From an uncultured Senegalimassilia sp. (lineage in GTDB: Bacteria; Actinomycetota; Coriobacteriia; Coriobacteriales; Eggerthellaceae), in assembly GCA_937925385.1 (NCBI GenBank), contig CALEWN010000353.1:1-6934 (forward strand): DNA of 6,934 bases, written 5' to 3'. A program made the position numbers and the translations under genes. The notes beneath the pieces were generated by a model, which saw only the letters and a program-made list of their open reading frames with translations, did no database searches and had not been told where the DNA came from. This document shows, piece by piece, positions 1 through 6,738 of this stretch. How positions within the stretch are numbered: position 1 is the stretch's first letter; each line of letters opens with the position of its first letter.

Positions 1-444
1 CCGCGCGAGACCGAGCAGGTCGCGAGCGGATCTGCCCTGCAAGGCCGACGCTTGCTGCTTGTCGAAGACAACGACCTGAACGCGGAAATCGCCGCAACGC
101 TTCTGGAAAACGATGGCGCATACGTCTCGATTGCGGGCGATGGCGTGCAGGCGCTGGAGGCGTTTGCCAAAAGCCCCGTCGGAACCTTCGATGTCATACT
201 CATGGACGTGGTGATGCCGAAGATGGACGGTTTGGCTGCCACCAGGGCCATTCGCGCTCTCGATCGCCCTGATGCGGCAAGCATTCCTATCATCGCGATG
301 ACGGGCAACGCGTTCCAAGAGGACGTGCAGGAATGTCTTGAAGCCGGCATGGACGCCCACCTAGCCAAGCCGATCGACGTGGCGAAGGCGGAGCGCATCA
401 TAGCTGCGGCGATGGATGGGAGTCTAGACGGCGCCCGGCAATAG
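1..444 (+). CDS. C-terminal receiver domain of a probable hybrid sensor histidine kinase (partial, 5' end outside window)
   Basis: The reading frame is open from base 1, so the N-terminus is missing. A TTG at 52 could be read as a start, but it lies inside the first beta strand of the domain and is unlikely to be one. The visible 147 residues form a CheY-like receiver. The acidic pair is in VEDND (E at bases 64-66, D at 67-69), the phospho-accepting Asp is in LMDVVMP (205-207), the Thr is in AMTGN (301-303), and the invariant Lys is in LAKPID (367-369). All catalytic positions are intact. A Gly/Ser/Ala/Gln-containing linker (VASGSALQGRR) precedes the domain, and the VEDNDLN and MDVVMPKMDG wording is typical of receivers attached to hybrid kinases, which take phosphate from the kinase core of the same chain. 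The protein ends about 15 residues after the last helix, with no output domain, which also favours a hybrid kinase over a transcriptional regulator. A multi-domain regulator with a C-terminal receiver remains possible. The sensed signal is unknown. Confidence 0.85.
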   Translation, partial: PRETEQVASGSALQGRRLLLVEDNDLNAEIAATLLENDGAYVSIAGDGVQALEAFAKSPVGTFDVILMDVVMPKMDGLAATRAIRALDRPDAASIPIIAMTGNAFQEDVQECLEAGMDAHLAKPIDVAKAERIIAAAMDGSLDGARQ

Positions 445-480
445 CTGCCAGACGGTAGCGCTGATCTTCCCCAAACCCAA

Positions 481-524
481 AAGGCCCGCGAGCCTGCTCG
501 GTTTCCCGAGCGCTCGCGGGCCTT
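481..524. terminator. Nested hairpin, probable bidirectional intrinsic terminator between convergent genes
   Basis: A perfect 13-bp outer stem pairs 481-493 (AAGGCCCGCGAGC) with 512-524. Inside it a second perfect 6-bp stem pairs 496-501 (GCTCGG) with 506-511 around a TTTC loop, with two unpaired bases (494-495). The structure lies between the stop codon of the receiver protein (442-444) and that of nifJ (564-566), where convergent transcription has to end from both sides. On the minus strand the stem runs into CCTTTTGGGTTT, a short T-run. On the plus strand it is followed only by CCTTCCTTGT. It should therefore work better for nifJ than for the kinase gene. Function is inferred from structure and position. 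Confidence 0.8.
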
Positions 525-563
525 CCTTGTATATGGAGCTGCACGGTGTTGCCGTGCCGCTTA

Positions 564-3500
564 CTACTCCTGCGCCATGCGGCGGTAGTGGTCGAAGCGG
601 CGTTGGGCGTCTTCTTTGCCTTGCTCGAACAACCTTTCGGCCTCTTCGGGGAAGCTCTTGGTCAGCGAGGCGAAGCGGTTCTCGCCGGCGACGAAGTCCA
701 AGTAGTCCATGGTGGGCTCCTTGGAGTCCAGCGTCATGGGGTTCTCCTTGCGCGGGTCGTAGTGGTACAGCGACCAGTAACCGCTTTCCACCGCTCGCTT
801 CATCTCGCCCTGGACATCGTGCATGCCGCACTTCAGGCCGTGCGAGGTGCAGGGCGCGTAGGCGATGATCACGGACGGGCCCTCGTACTCCTCGGCTTCT
901 TTCAGCACCTTGACCAGCTGGTTGTAGTTGGCGCCCATGGCCACCTGCGCCACGTAGACGTTGCCGTAGCTCATGAGGATGGCGCCCAGGTCCTTCTTGC
1001 CGGTCTTCTTGCCGCTGGCCGCGAACTGCGCAACGGCGCCCGCCGGCGTTGCCTTGGAGCTTTGGCCGCCGGTGTTGGAGTACACCTCGGTGTCCACCAC
1101 CAGCACGTTCACGTTGGCGCCGCTGGCCACCACGTGGTCCAGGCCGCCGAAGCCGATGTCGTAGGCCCAGCCATCGCCGCCGAACATCCAGAACGTCTTC
1201 TTCGCCAGCTGGTCCTTGAACTTGAGCACCTCATCGCACACTTCCTGTGCGCTGTTGGTCAGCTTGCCCATGGAAGCCTTTGCGCATGCCACCAGGGTAT
1301 CTGCGGCCTTGCGCGATGCGTCGAAGTCGTCGAACGCGGCAAGGTAGTCCTCGCAGGCGGCCTTCATGGCGCTCATGACGGCGGCGTCGGGCGTGTCGCC
1401 CGCGTTCGCCTTCGGCTTCTCCAGCCCGTGCGTCAGGGCGCGGGACAGCTTCTCCACGCGCGCCTTCTCCACCGCGCGTTGCTGCACGGAACCCAGGAAC
1501 AGGCCCAGCGAAAGCTCGGCGTTGTTCTCGAACAGGCTGTTGGTCCAGGCGGGGCCGAAGCCACGCTTGTTCACCGTGTAGGGGATGCCGGGGTAGGGCG
1601 CGCCCCAGGCCTGCGAGCAGCCCGTGGCGTTGGCCCAATACACGCGGTCGCCGAACAGCTGGGTGAGCAGCTTGGCATAGGGCGTCTCGCCGCAGCCTGC
1701 GCAGGCGGCGGAGAACTCCAACAGCGGCTGCTTAAACTGCGAGCCCTTCACGGTATAGGGGTCGAACGCGCCGTCCTTGTCGGAGATGGTCAGGCCATAG
1801 TCCCACAGCTTGCGGGCCTGGTCCGTGAGCTTGGCCGGCTGCATGTCCAGCGCGCCTGCCGGGCACACGTCGGCGCAGCTGCCGCAGCTGGTGCAGTCGA
1901 ACTGGCTAACCTGGATGGCGTAGCGCGTGCCCTCGGGCAGGTTCTTGCCGCCCTTGAGCGCCACTGTCGTGAACCCTTCGGGGGCGTTTTGCGCCTCGTC
2001 CTGGTCAAGCAGGTAGGGGCGGATGGCGGCGTGGGGACACACGAAGGCGCAGCGGTTGCACTGGATGCACGCTTCGGCGTTCCACGCGGGCGTCTTCACG
2101 GCGATGCCGCGCTTCTCGTAGGCGGTCAGGCCCATGTCGATGACGCCGTCCTCGTAGCCGGCGAAGGCGCTGACGGGCAGGCTGTCGCCCTTCTGCGCGT
2201 TGACGGGGCGCAGGATGTTCTCGACCACTGCGGGCACGTTAGCCTCGGCTGCGTTCTCGTCGAGCGGGGCGTCCGCCCAGCTTGCGGGCACGGCAACCTC
2301 CACGCACTTCTGCGCGCCTTCCTCGATGGCCGCCACGTTCTTCGCCACCACGGCGTCGCCCTTGCGCGCATAGGACTTGCGGGCCGCGTCCTTCATGTAG
2401 TCGAGCGCCTGCTCAACGGGCATCAGGCCCGCGATCTGGAAGAACGCCGCCTGCAGCACGGTGTTGATGTGGCTGCCCAGGCCCACGCGCTGCGCCACCT
2501 CCACCGCGTCCACGGTGAACAGGCGGATGCCGTTTTGCGCGATGTAGCGCTTCATCTTGCCGGGCAGGTTGGCGTCAAGCTCCTCGGGCGTCCAGCTGGT
2601 GTTGAGCAGAAAGGTGCCGCCGGGCTTCACTTCCTGCACCATGTCGTACTGACGCACGTAGCTTTGGTTATGGCAGGCCACGAAGTTCGCGCGCTTCACG
2701 TAGTAGGTGCTGCGGATGGGCTTCTTCGAAAGGCGCAGATGCGACTTGGTCACGCCGAAGGACTTCTTCGAGTCGTACTCGAAGTACGCTTGTGCGAACA
2801 TATCGGCGCAATCGCCCAGGATGCGGATGGTGTTGTGGTTCGCGCCCACGGTGCCGTCGCCGCCTAAGCCCCAGAACTTGCAGCTGTAGGTATCGGCATC
2901 CTCGAAGTCGTCGAGCGGGCGCACGGGAAGCGACAGGTTCGTCACGTCGTCGTTGATGCCGATGGTGAAGCTGCGCGTGGGCGCAGGTGCGGCAAGGTTG
3001 TCGAACACGGCCACGATCTGGGCGGTGTCGGTGTCCTTGGATGCAAGGCCGTAGCGGCCGCCGATGACCGTCACCTTGCCCGCGCGGCTGCTGTTGGCGA
3101 TGACGTTGGAAACGTCCAGGTACAGCGGCTCGCCTGCCGAGCCCATGCACTTGCAGCGGTCGAGCACCGCGATGCGCTGCACGGTTTCAGGCAGGGCGCC
3201 CAAGAAGTGCTTCGCCGAGAACGGGCGGTACAGGTGCACCTGCAGATAGCCGTAGCGTTTGCCCGAGCCTTCCGCCTGCGCGCGGGCGTTCAGGTAGTCG
3301 CACGTCTCCTGCGCGGTTCCCGACACGCTGCCCATGGCCACCACCACATCGGTGGCGTTGGCGGCGCCGTAGTAGTCGAACACGTGATGCTCGCGGCCGG
3401 TCACGCCGGCCACCTGCGCCATGACGTCCTCGACCACGTCGGCCAGCTGGTCATATGCGGTGTTGTTCGCCTCACGCTGCTGGAAGTACGTGTCGCCGTT

Positions 3501-4157
3501 TTGCACGGTGGCGCGCAGCATGGGGTGCTCGGGGTTCAAAGCGCGCGCACGGAAGCGGTCGAGCGCCTCGGCGTCCATGAGCGCGGTCAGCTCCTTGGTG
3601 TCGGGCATGTCGATGCGCGACAGCTCATGGGAGGTGCGGAAGCCGTCGAAGAAATGCATGAAGGGGATGGATGCCTTCACGGCGGCAAGGTGGGCGACGG
3701 CGGCCATGTCGGCAGCCTCCTGGACGCTTCCCGAGCTGAGCTGGGCGAACCCGGTGTCGCGGCACGCCATGACGTCGGAATGGTCGCCGAAGATGCTCAT
3801 CGCGTGGGTGCCCACGGTGCGGCTTGCCACGTGCAGCACGCCTGGCAAGCGCTCGCCGGCGATGCGATAGAGCACGGGCACCATGAGCATCAGGCCCTGA
3901 CTGGACGTGAAGCTGGTGCCCAGGCCGCCAGCCTGCAGCACGCCGTGGATGGCGGCGATGGCGCCGGCCTCGGACTGCATCTCGGTCAGCTGCACGCGCT
4001 GGCCGAACATGTTCAGGCGGCCCTGCGCGCTCCAGCGGTCGGTGTGCTCGGCCATGGGCGAGGACGGCGTGATGGGGTAGATGGCCGCCACCTCGGTGAA
4101 GTCGTAGGCAACGTTGGCCGCAGCCTGGTTGCCGTCGACGGTTACATAGTTGCTCAT
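564..4157 (-). CDS. nifJ: Pyruvate:ferredoxin (flavodoxin) oxidoreductase, single-chain form
   Basis: This cytoplasmic enzyme interconverts pyruvate plus CoA with acetyl-CoA plus CO2, passing electrons to ferredoxin or flavodoxin. The 1197 residues carry every family landmark. In the N-terminal domain are YPITPSS (T30), EMQSEAGA (E63) and ASRTVGTHAMS (R113), the pyruvate and thiamine-diphosphate site. The ferredoxin domain has two CxxCxxCxxxCP motifs, C697/700/703/707 and C755/758/761/765, for two [4Fe-4S] clusters. The catalytic-side cluster ligands are C819, C822, C847 and C1103. The thiamine-diphosphate/Mg motif is GDGWAYDIG (994-1002), with DTEVYSNTGGQ downstream. Compared with the Desulfovibrio africanus enzyme as I recall it (1232 residues, last cluster Cys at 1071), the chain stops only about 94 residues after C1103, so the C-terminal oxygen-protecting extension appears absent. 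The ATG at 4157 is preceded by GGAGAGGGG with a 7-base spacer and begins at the usual family N-terminus. The gene ends in tandem stops, TAG then TAA. It follows the fusion gene by 88 bases. Confidence 0.97.
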   Translation of the reverse strand: MSNYVTVDGNQAAANVAYDFTEVAAIYPITPSSPMAEHTDRWSAQGRLNMFGQRVQLTEMQSEAGAIAAIHGVLQAGGLGTSFTSSQGLMLMVPVLYRIAGERLPGVLHVASRTVGTHAMSIFGDHSDVMACRDTGFAQLSSGSVQEAADMAAVAHLAAVKASIPFMHFFDGFRTSHELSRIDMPDTKELTALMDAEALDRFRARALNPEHPMLRATVQNGDTYFQQREANNTAYDQLADVVEDVMAQVAGVTGREHHVFDYYGAANATDVVVAMGSVSGTAQETCDYLNARAQAEGSGKRYGYLQVHLYRPFSAKHFLGALPETVQRIAVLDRCKCMGSAGEPLYLDVSNVIANSSRAGKVTVIGGRYGLASKDTDTAQIVAVFDNLAAPAPTRSFTIGINDDVTNLSLPVRPLDDFEDADTYSCKFWGLGGDGTVGANHNTIRILGDCADMFAQAYFEYDSKKSFGVTKSHLRLSKKPIRSTYYVKRANFVACHNQSYVRQYDMVQEVKPGGTFLLNTSWTPEELDANLPGKMKRYIAQNGIRLFTVDAVEVAQRVGLGSHINTVLQAAFFQIAGLMPVEQALDYMKDAARKSYARKGDAVVAKNVAAIEEGAQKCVEVAVPASWADAPLDENAAEANVPAVVENILRPVNAQKGDSLPVSAFAGYEDGVIDMGLTAYEKRGIAVKTPAWNAEACIQCNRCAFVCPHAAIRPYLLDQDEAQNAPEGFTTVALKGGKNLPEGTRYAIQVSQFDCTSCGSCADVCPAGALDMQPAKLTDQARKLWDYGLTISDKDGAFDPYTVKGSQFKQPLLEFSAACAGCGETPYAKLLTQLFGDRVYWANATGCSQAWGAPYPGIPYTVNKRGFGPAWTNSLFENNAELSLGLFLGSVQQRAVEKARVEKLSRALTHGLEKPKANAGDTPDAAVMSAMKAACEDYLAAFDDFDASRKAADTLVACAKASMGKLTNSAQEVCDEVLKFKDQLAKKTFWMFGGDGWAYDIGFGGLDHVVASGANVNVLVVDTEVYSNTGGQSSKATPAGAVAQFAASGKKTGKKDLGAILMSYGNVYVAQVAMGANYNQLVKVLKEAEEYEGPSVIIAYAPCTSHGLKCGMHDVQGEMKRAVESGYWSLYHYDPRKENPMTLDSKEPTMDYLDFVAGENRFASLTKSFPEEAERLFEQGKEDAQRRFDHYRRMAQE

Positions 4158-4164
4158 TGTGAAG

Positions 4165-4173
4165 CCCCTCTCC
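4165..4173 (-). promoter_or_regulatory. Ribosome binding site of nifJ
   Basis: The minus strand reads GGAGAGGGG, seven bases before the ATG at 4157-4155. The purine-rich run matches a Shine-Dalgarno sequence and fixes this start codon. It suggests that nifJ is translated independently of the upstream fusion gene. Confidence 0.75.
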
Positions 4174-4196
4174 GCAACGATGGTTTGGAAACGCGA

Positions 4197-4222
4197 GCGG
4201 GGGCACGCAAATGGGCCCCCGC
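4197..4222 (-). terminator. GC-rich hairpin in the intergenic gap before nifJ (weak terminator, attenuator or mRNA processing/stability element)
   Basis: A perfect 8-bp stem, GCGGGGGC (4197-4204) with GCCCCCGC (4215-4222), encloses a 10-base loop. It lies 24 bases downstream of the fusion gene's stop codon and 39 bases upstream of the nifJ start. On the transcribed strand it is followed by TCGCGTTTCC, which has only three T in a row, so as an intrinsic terminator it would be leaky. It may partly end leuA-fusion transcripts, or protect an RNA end. No convincing -35/-10 promoter pair was found between it and nifJ. The structure is seen directly; the role is inference. Confidence 0.45.
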
Positions 4223-4245
4223 GAAATATCGGTGTATGGAAGCTG

Positions 4246-6738
4246 CTACTTCTTCACCAGGTCCTGAAGCCCCAGCTCCTCGACAGCGGCTTCCCTCATC
4301 TTGTACTTGAGGATCTTGCCGGCGGCGTTCATGGGGTAGGACTCCACGAACTTGATGTAGCGGGGCACCTTGTGACGCGCGATGTTGCTCTTCATGAACT
4401 CGCGGATCTCGGGCTCGGTCATGGTCTCGCCGGTCTTGAGGATGATGCAGGCCATGGCCTCCTCGCCGTACTTCACGTCAGGCACGCCGATGACCTGGCA
4501 GTCGCTGACCTTGGGGTGCGTGATGACGAAGTCCTCGATCTCCTTCGGGTAGACGTTCTCGCCGCCGCGGATGATCATGTCCTTCAGACGGCCGGTTGCC
4601 ACGAAGCAGCCGCGGTCATCGCGCATGAGCAGGTCGCCGGAGTGCAGCCAGCCGTTCTCGTCCACCGTCTTGAAGGTGGCGTCGGGCATCTTGTAGTAGC
4701 CTTTCATGGTGTTGTAGCCGCGCGAGCAGAACTCGCCGATCTGGCCGTTGGGCAGCTCCTCGCCGGTTTCCGGGTCGATGATCTTGCACTGCACGTGCGG
4801 GAACGCGTAGCCGACGGTCTCGGTGCGCATGTCAAGCGGGTCGGTCCAGGCGCTCATGGTGGAGCCCGGGGCCGATTCGGTCTGGCCGTACACCGACACG
4901 ATGCCGGTCATGTTCATCTCGTCGGGCTGCGCGGCGCGCTTCATGAGCTCAGGCGGGCAGCCGGCGCCGGCCATGATGCCGGTGCGCATGTGGCTGAAGT
5001 CGGTCTTGCGGTAATCGGCATGGTTGAACATGGCGATGAACATGGTGGGCACGCCGTTGAACGCGGTGATCTTCTCCTGCGTGATGCAGTGCAGCGAGGC
5101 CATGGCGCTGAAGTAGGGCATGGGGCACATGGTGGCGCCGTGGGTCATGGACGACGTCATGGACAGCGTCATGCCGAAGCAGTGGAACATGGGCACGTGG
5201 ATCATGAAGCGGTCCGCCGTGGACAGGCCCATGCGGTCGCCGATGCACTTGCCATCGTTGACCACGTTGCGATGCGTGAGCATGACGCCCTTCGGGAAGC
5301 CCGTGGTGCCCGAGGTGTACTGCATGTTGCACACGTCGTCGGGGCGGACGTCTGCGGCCATACGCTGGATCTTCTCAAGCGGCACCAGCTCGGAGCGCTC
5401 CATGGCCTGCTCGAAGGTCAGGCAGCCGGGCATCTCAAAGCCGACGGTGATGACGTTGCGCAGAAACGGCAGGCGCTTGCAGTGCAGCTGCTCGCCGGGC
5501 TTGGTCTCGGCGATTTCGGGGCACAGCTGGTTGATGATTTGGGCATAGTTGGAGTCCAGGGCGCTGTCGATCATGACCAGCGTATGCGTGTCGGACTGGC
5601 GCAGCAGGTACTCGGCCTCGTGAATCTTGTAGGCGGTGTTCACCGTAACCAACACGGCGCCGATCTTGGTGGTTGCCCAGAAGGTGATGTACCACGCGGG
5701 CACGTTGGTGGCCCAGACGGCAACCTTGCTGCCGGGCTTGACGCCCATCGACACAAGCGCGCGTGCGAACGTGTCCACATCGTCGCGGAACTCCTCGTAG
5801 GTGCGCGTGTAGTCGAGCGTGGTGTACTTGAAGCAGTACTGGTCGGGAAAGCACTCGACCATCTTGTCGAGCACCTGCGGGAAGGTCAGGTCGATGAGCT
5901 CGTCCTTCTTCCACACGTACTCGCCGGTGCCGTCGTGGTTGAGGTAGAGCGTGCGGCGCTTGCCGCGGGTGTCCTCGAACTGCTCCATGTAGTTGACGTA
6001 GTGGGGGAAGATGACCTCCATGTCGGTGAGGTCGCTCATCCACTCGGGCATCCATTCCAGCGAAACGAAGCCGTCGTAGTCGATGGAGGACAGCGCGCGC
6101 ACCACCTCGTCGATGGGAAGGGTGCCTTCGCCCACCAGGTTGAAGGCACCGTCGTCGTCGGAGTCGCGCATGTGCACGTGCTTGACGTAGGCGCCCAGAT
6201 TCTTGATGGTGGTCGCCGGGCTTTCGCCGCCCACGCGGTAGACGTTGTGGACGTCCCACAGGGCGCCCAGGTAGTCGCTGGCGTAGCGGTCCATGATGCC
6301 GGTCAGGCGCGAGGTGCTGGAGAAGATGCCGCTGGATTCGATCAGCAACACCACGCCGTGCTCCTCGGCGTAAGGAACCAACTGGGAGAGCGCCGCGTGA
6401 ATGGCGTCCTCGTCGTCGTGCTGCACGACCACGCACACCATGTCCACGCTTGCGGATTGGGCAAGGTCGATGAGGTCCTTGGCATCCTGGATTTGCTCTT
6501 CACCTGCCGAGATGTCGACCGAGGAGTCGAATACGGGCATGGAAAGGCCCTTGTCGCACAGGGCGCGGGCGGTTGCCTGGGTGTTGTAGCGGTCAAGCGG
6601 GCCGCCCTTGCCGGTGAACGCCGCGTTGGTGATGGGGTTGTGGATCTCGATGCCCGAGAAATCCATCTCAAGGGCGGTGCTTACGAGCTCGTCCCAGGAG
6701 CGGTCAGCCCAGCCGCGGGTGGAAAAGGAAAGCTTCAT
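4246..6738 (-). CDS. Two-domain protein: xylose-isomerase-like TIM barrel fused to AMP-forming acyl-CoA synthetase
   Basis: Residues 1 to about 245 form a sugar-phosphate isomerase/epimerase-type barrel (AP endonuclease 2/xylose-isomerase-like superfamily). The four expected metal ligands are present: E134 in LLIES, D162 in WDVHN, H189 in HVHMRD and E228 in SLEW. After a linker (about 246-280), residues 281-830 are a full adenylate-forming ligase, which activates a carboxylic acid with ATP and transfers it to CoA. Visible motifs are the phosphate loop YTSGTTGFPKG (474-484), PMFHCFG (516-522), YGQTE (617-621), SGDL (700-703), GRLKDMIIRGGENVYPKEIE (716-735) and the catalytic lysine K808 in NAAGKILKYK. 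The ligase resembles fatty or medium-chain acyl-CoA synthetases, but its substrate cannot be read from sequence. No Shine-Dalgarno sequence precedes the Met codons near the junction (M240, M251, M293), which argues for one polypeptide. The start ATG overlaps the leuA stop (TAATG) and has GAGGAG eight bases upstream. No signal peptide is seen, so it should be cytoplasmic. Confidence 0.9.
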   Translation of the reverse strand: MKLSFSTRGWADRSWDELVSTALEMDFSGIEIHNPITNAAFTGKGGPLDRYNTQATARALCDKGLSMPVFDSSVDISAGEEQIQDAKDLIDLAQSASVDMVCVVVQHDDEDAIHAALSQLVPYAEEHGVVLLIESSGIFSSTSRLTGIMDRYASDYLGALWDVHNVYRVGGESPATTIKNLGAYVKHVHMRDSDDDGAFNLVGEGTLPIDEVVRALSSIDYDGFVSLEWMPEWMSDLTDMEVIFPHYVNYMEQFEDTRGKRRTLYLNHDGTGEYVWKKDELIDLTFPQVLDKMVECFPDQYCFKYTTLDYTRTYEEFRDDVDTFARALVSMGVKPGSKVAVWATNVPAWYITFWATTKIGAVLVTVNTAYKIHEAEYLLRQSDTHTLVMIDSALDSNYAQIINQLCPEIAETKPGEQLHCKRLPFLRNVITVGFEMPGCLTFEQAMERSELVPLEKIQRMAADVRPDDVCNMQYTSGTTGFPKGVMLTHRNVVNDGKCIGDRMGLSTADRFMIHVPMFHCFGMTLSMTSSMTHGATMCPMPYFSAMASLHCITQEKITAFNGVPTMFIAMFNHADYRKTDFSHMRTGIMAGAGCPPELMKRAAQPDEMNMTGIVSVYGQTESAPGSTMSAWTDPLDMRTETVGYAFPHVQCKIIDPETGEELPNGQIGEFCSRGYNTMKGYYKMPDATFKTVDENGWLHSGDLLMRDDRGCFVATGRLKDMIIRGGENVYPKEIEDFVITHPKVSDCQVIGVPDVKYGEEAMACIILKTGETMTEPEIREFMKSNIARHKVPRYIKFVESYPMNAAGKILKYKMREAAVEELGLQDLVKK

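Noticed and set aside
52..444. A free-standing 130-residue response regulator starting at TTG 52
   Set aside because: The frame is open upstream to base 1, and the TTG lies within the first beta strand of the receiver, so the domain must begin earlier in a longer protein.
541..557. A small hairpin (GCACGG/CCGTGC, five-base loop) just after the nifJ stop codons
   Set aside because: Only six base pairs with no T-run on either side. The much stronger hairpin at 481-524 explains termination better.
546..2867. A 773-codon open frame on the plus strand, antisense to nifJ
   Set aside because: Same composition artefact (His/Val/Leu/Ala/Gly-rich, no domain). It also begins inside the nifJ 3' flank, and the opposite strand carries all pyruvate:ferredoxin oxidoreductase motifs.
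4158..4245. A possible sigma-70 promoter for nifJ in the intergenic gap (GATATT or CATACA as -10)
   Set aside because: No acceptable -35 hexamer lies at the proper distance from either candidate, and the hairpin and ribosome binding site occupy most of the remaining space.
3207..4310. A 367-codon plus-strand open frame spanning the start of nifJ and the intergenic gap
   Set aside because: Low-information antisense composition, no recognisable domain, and it crosses the intergenic region, nifJ ribosome binding site and start codon without sense of its own.
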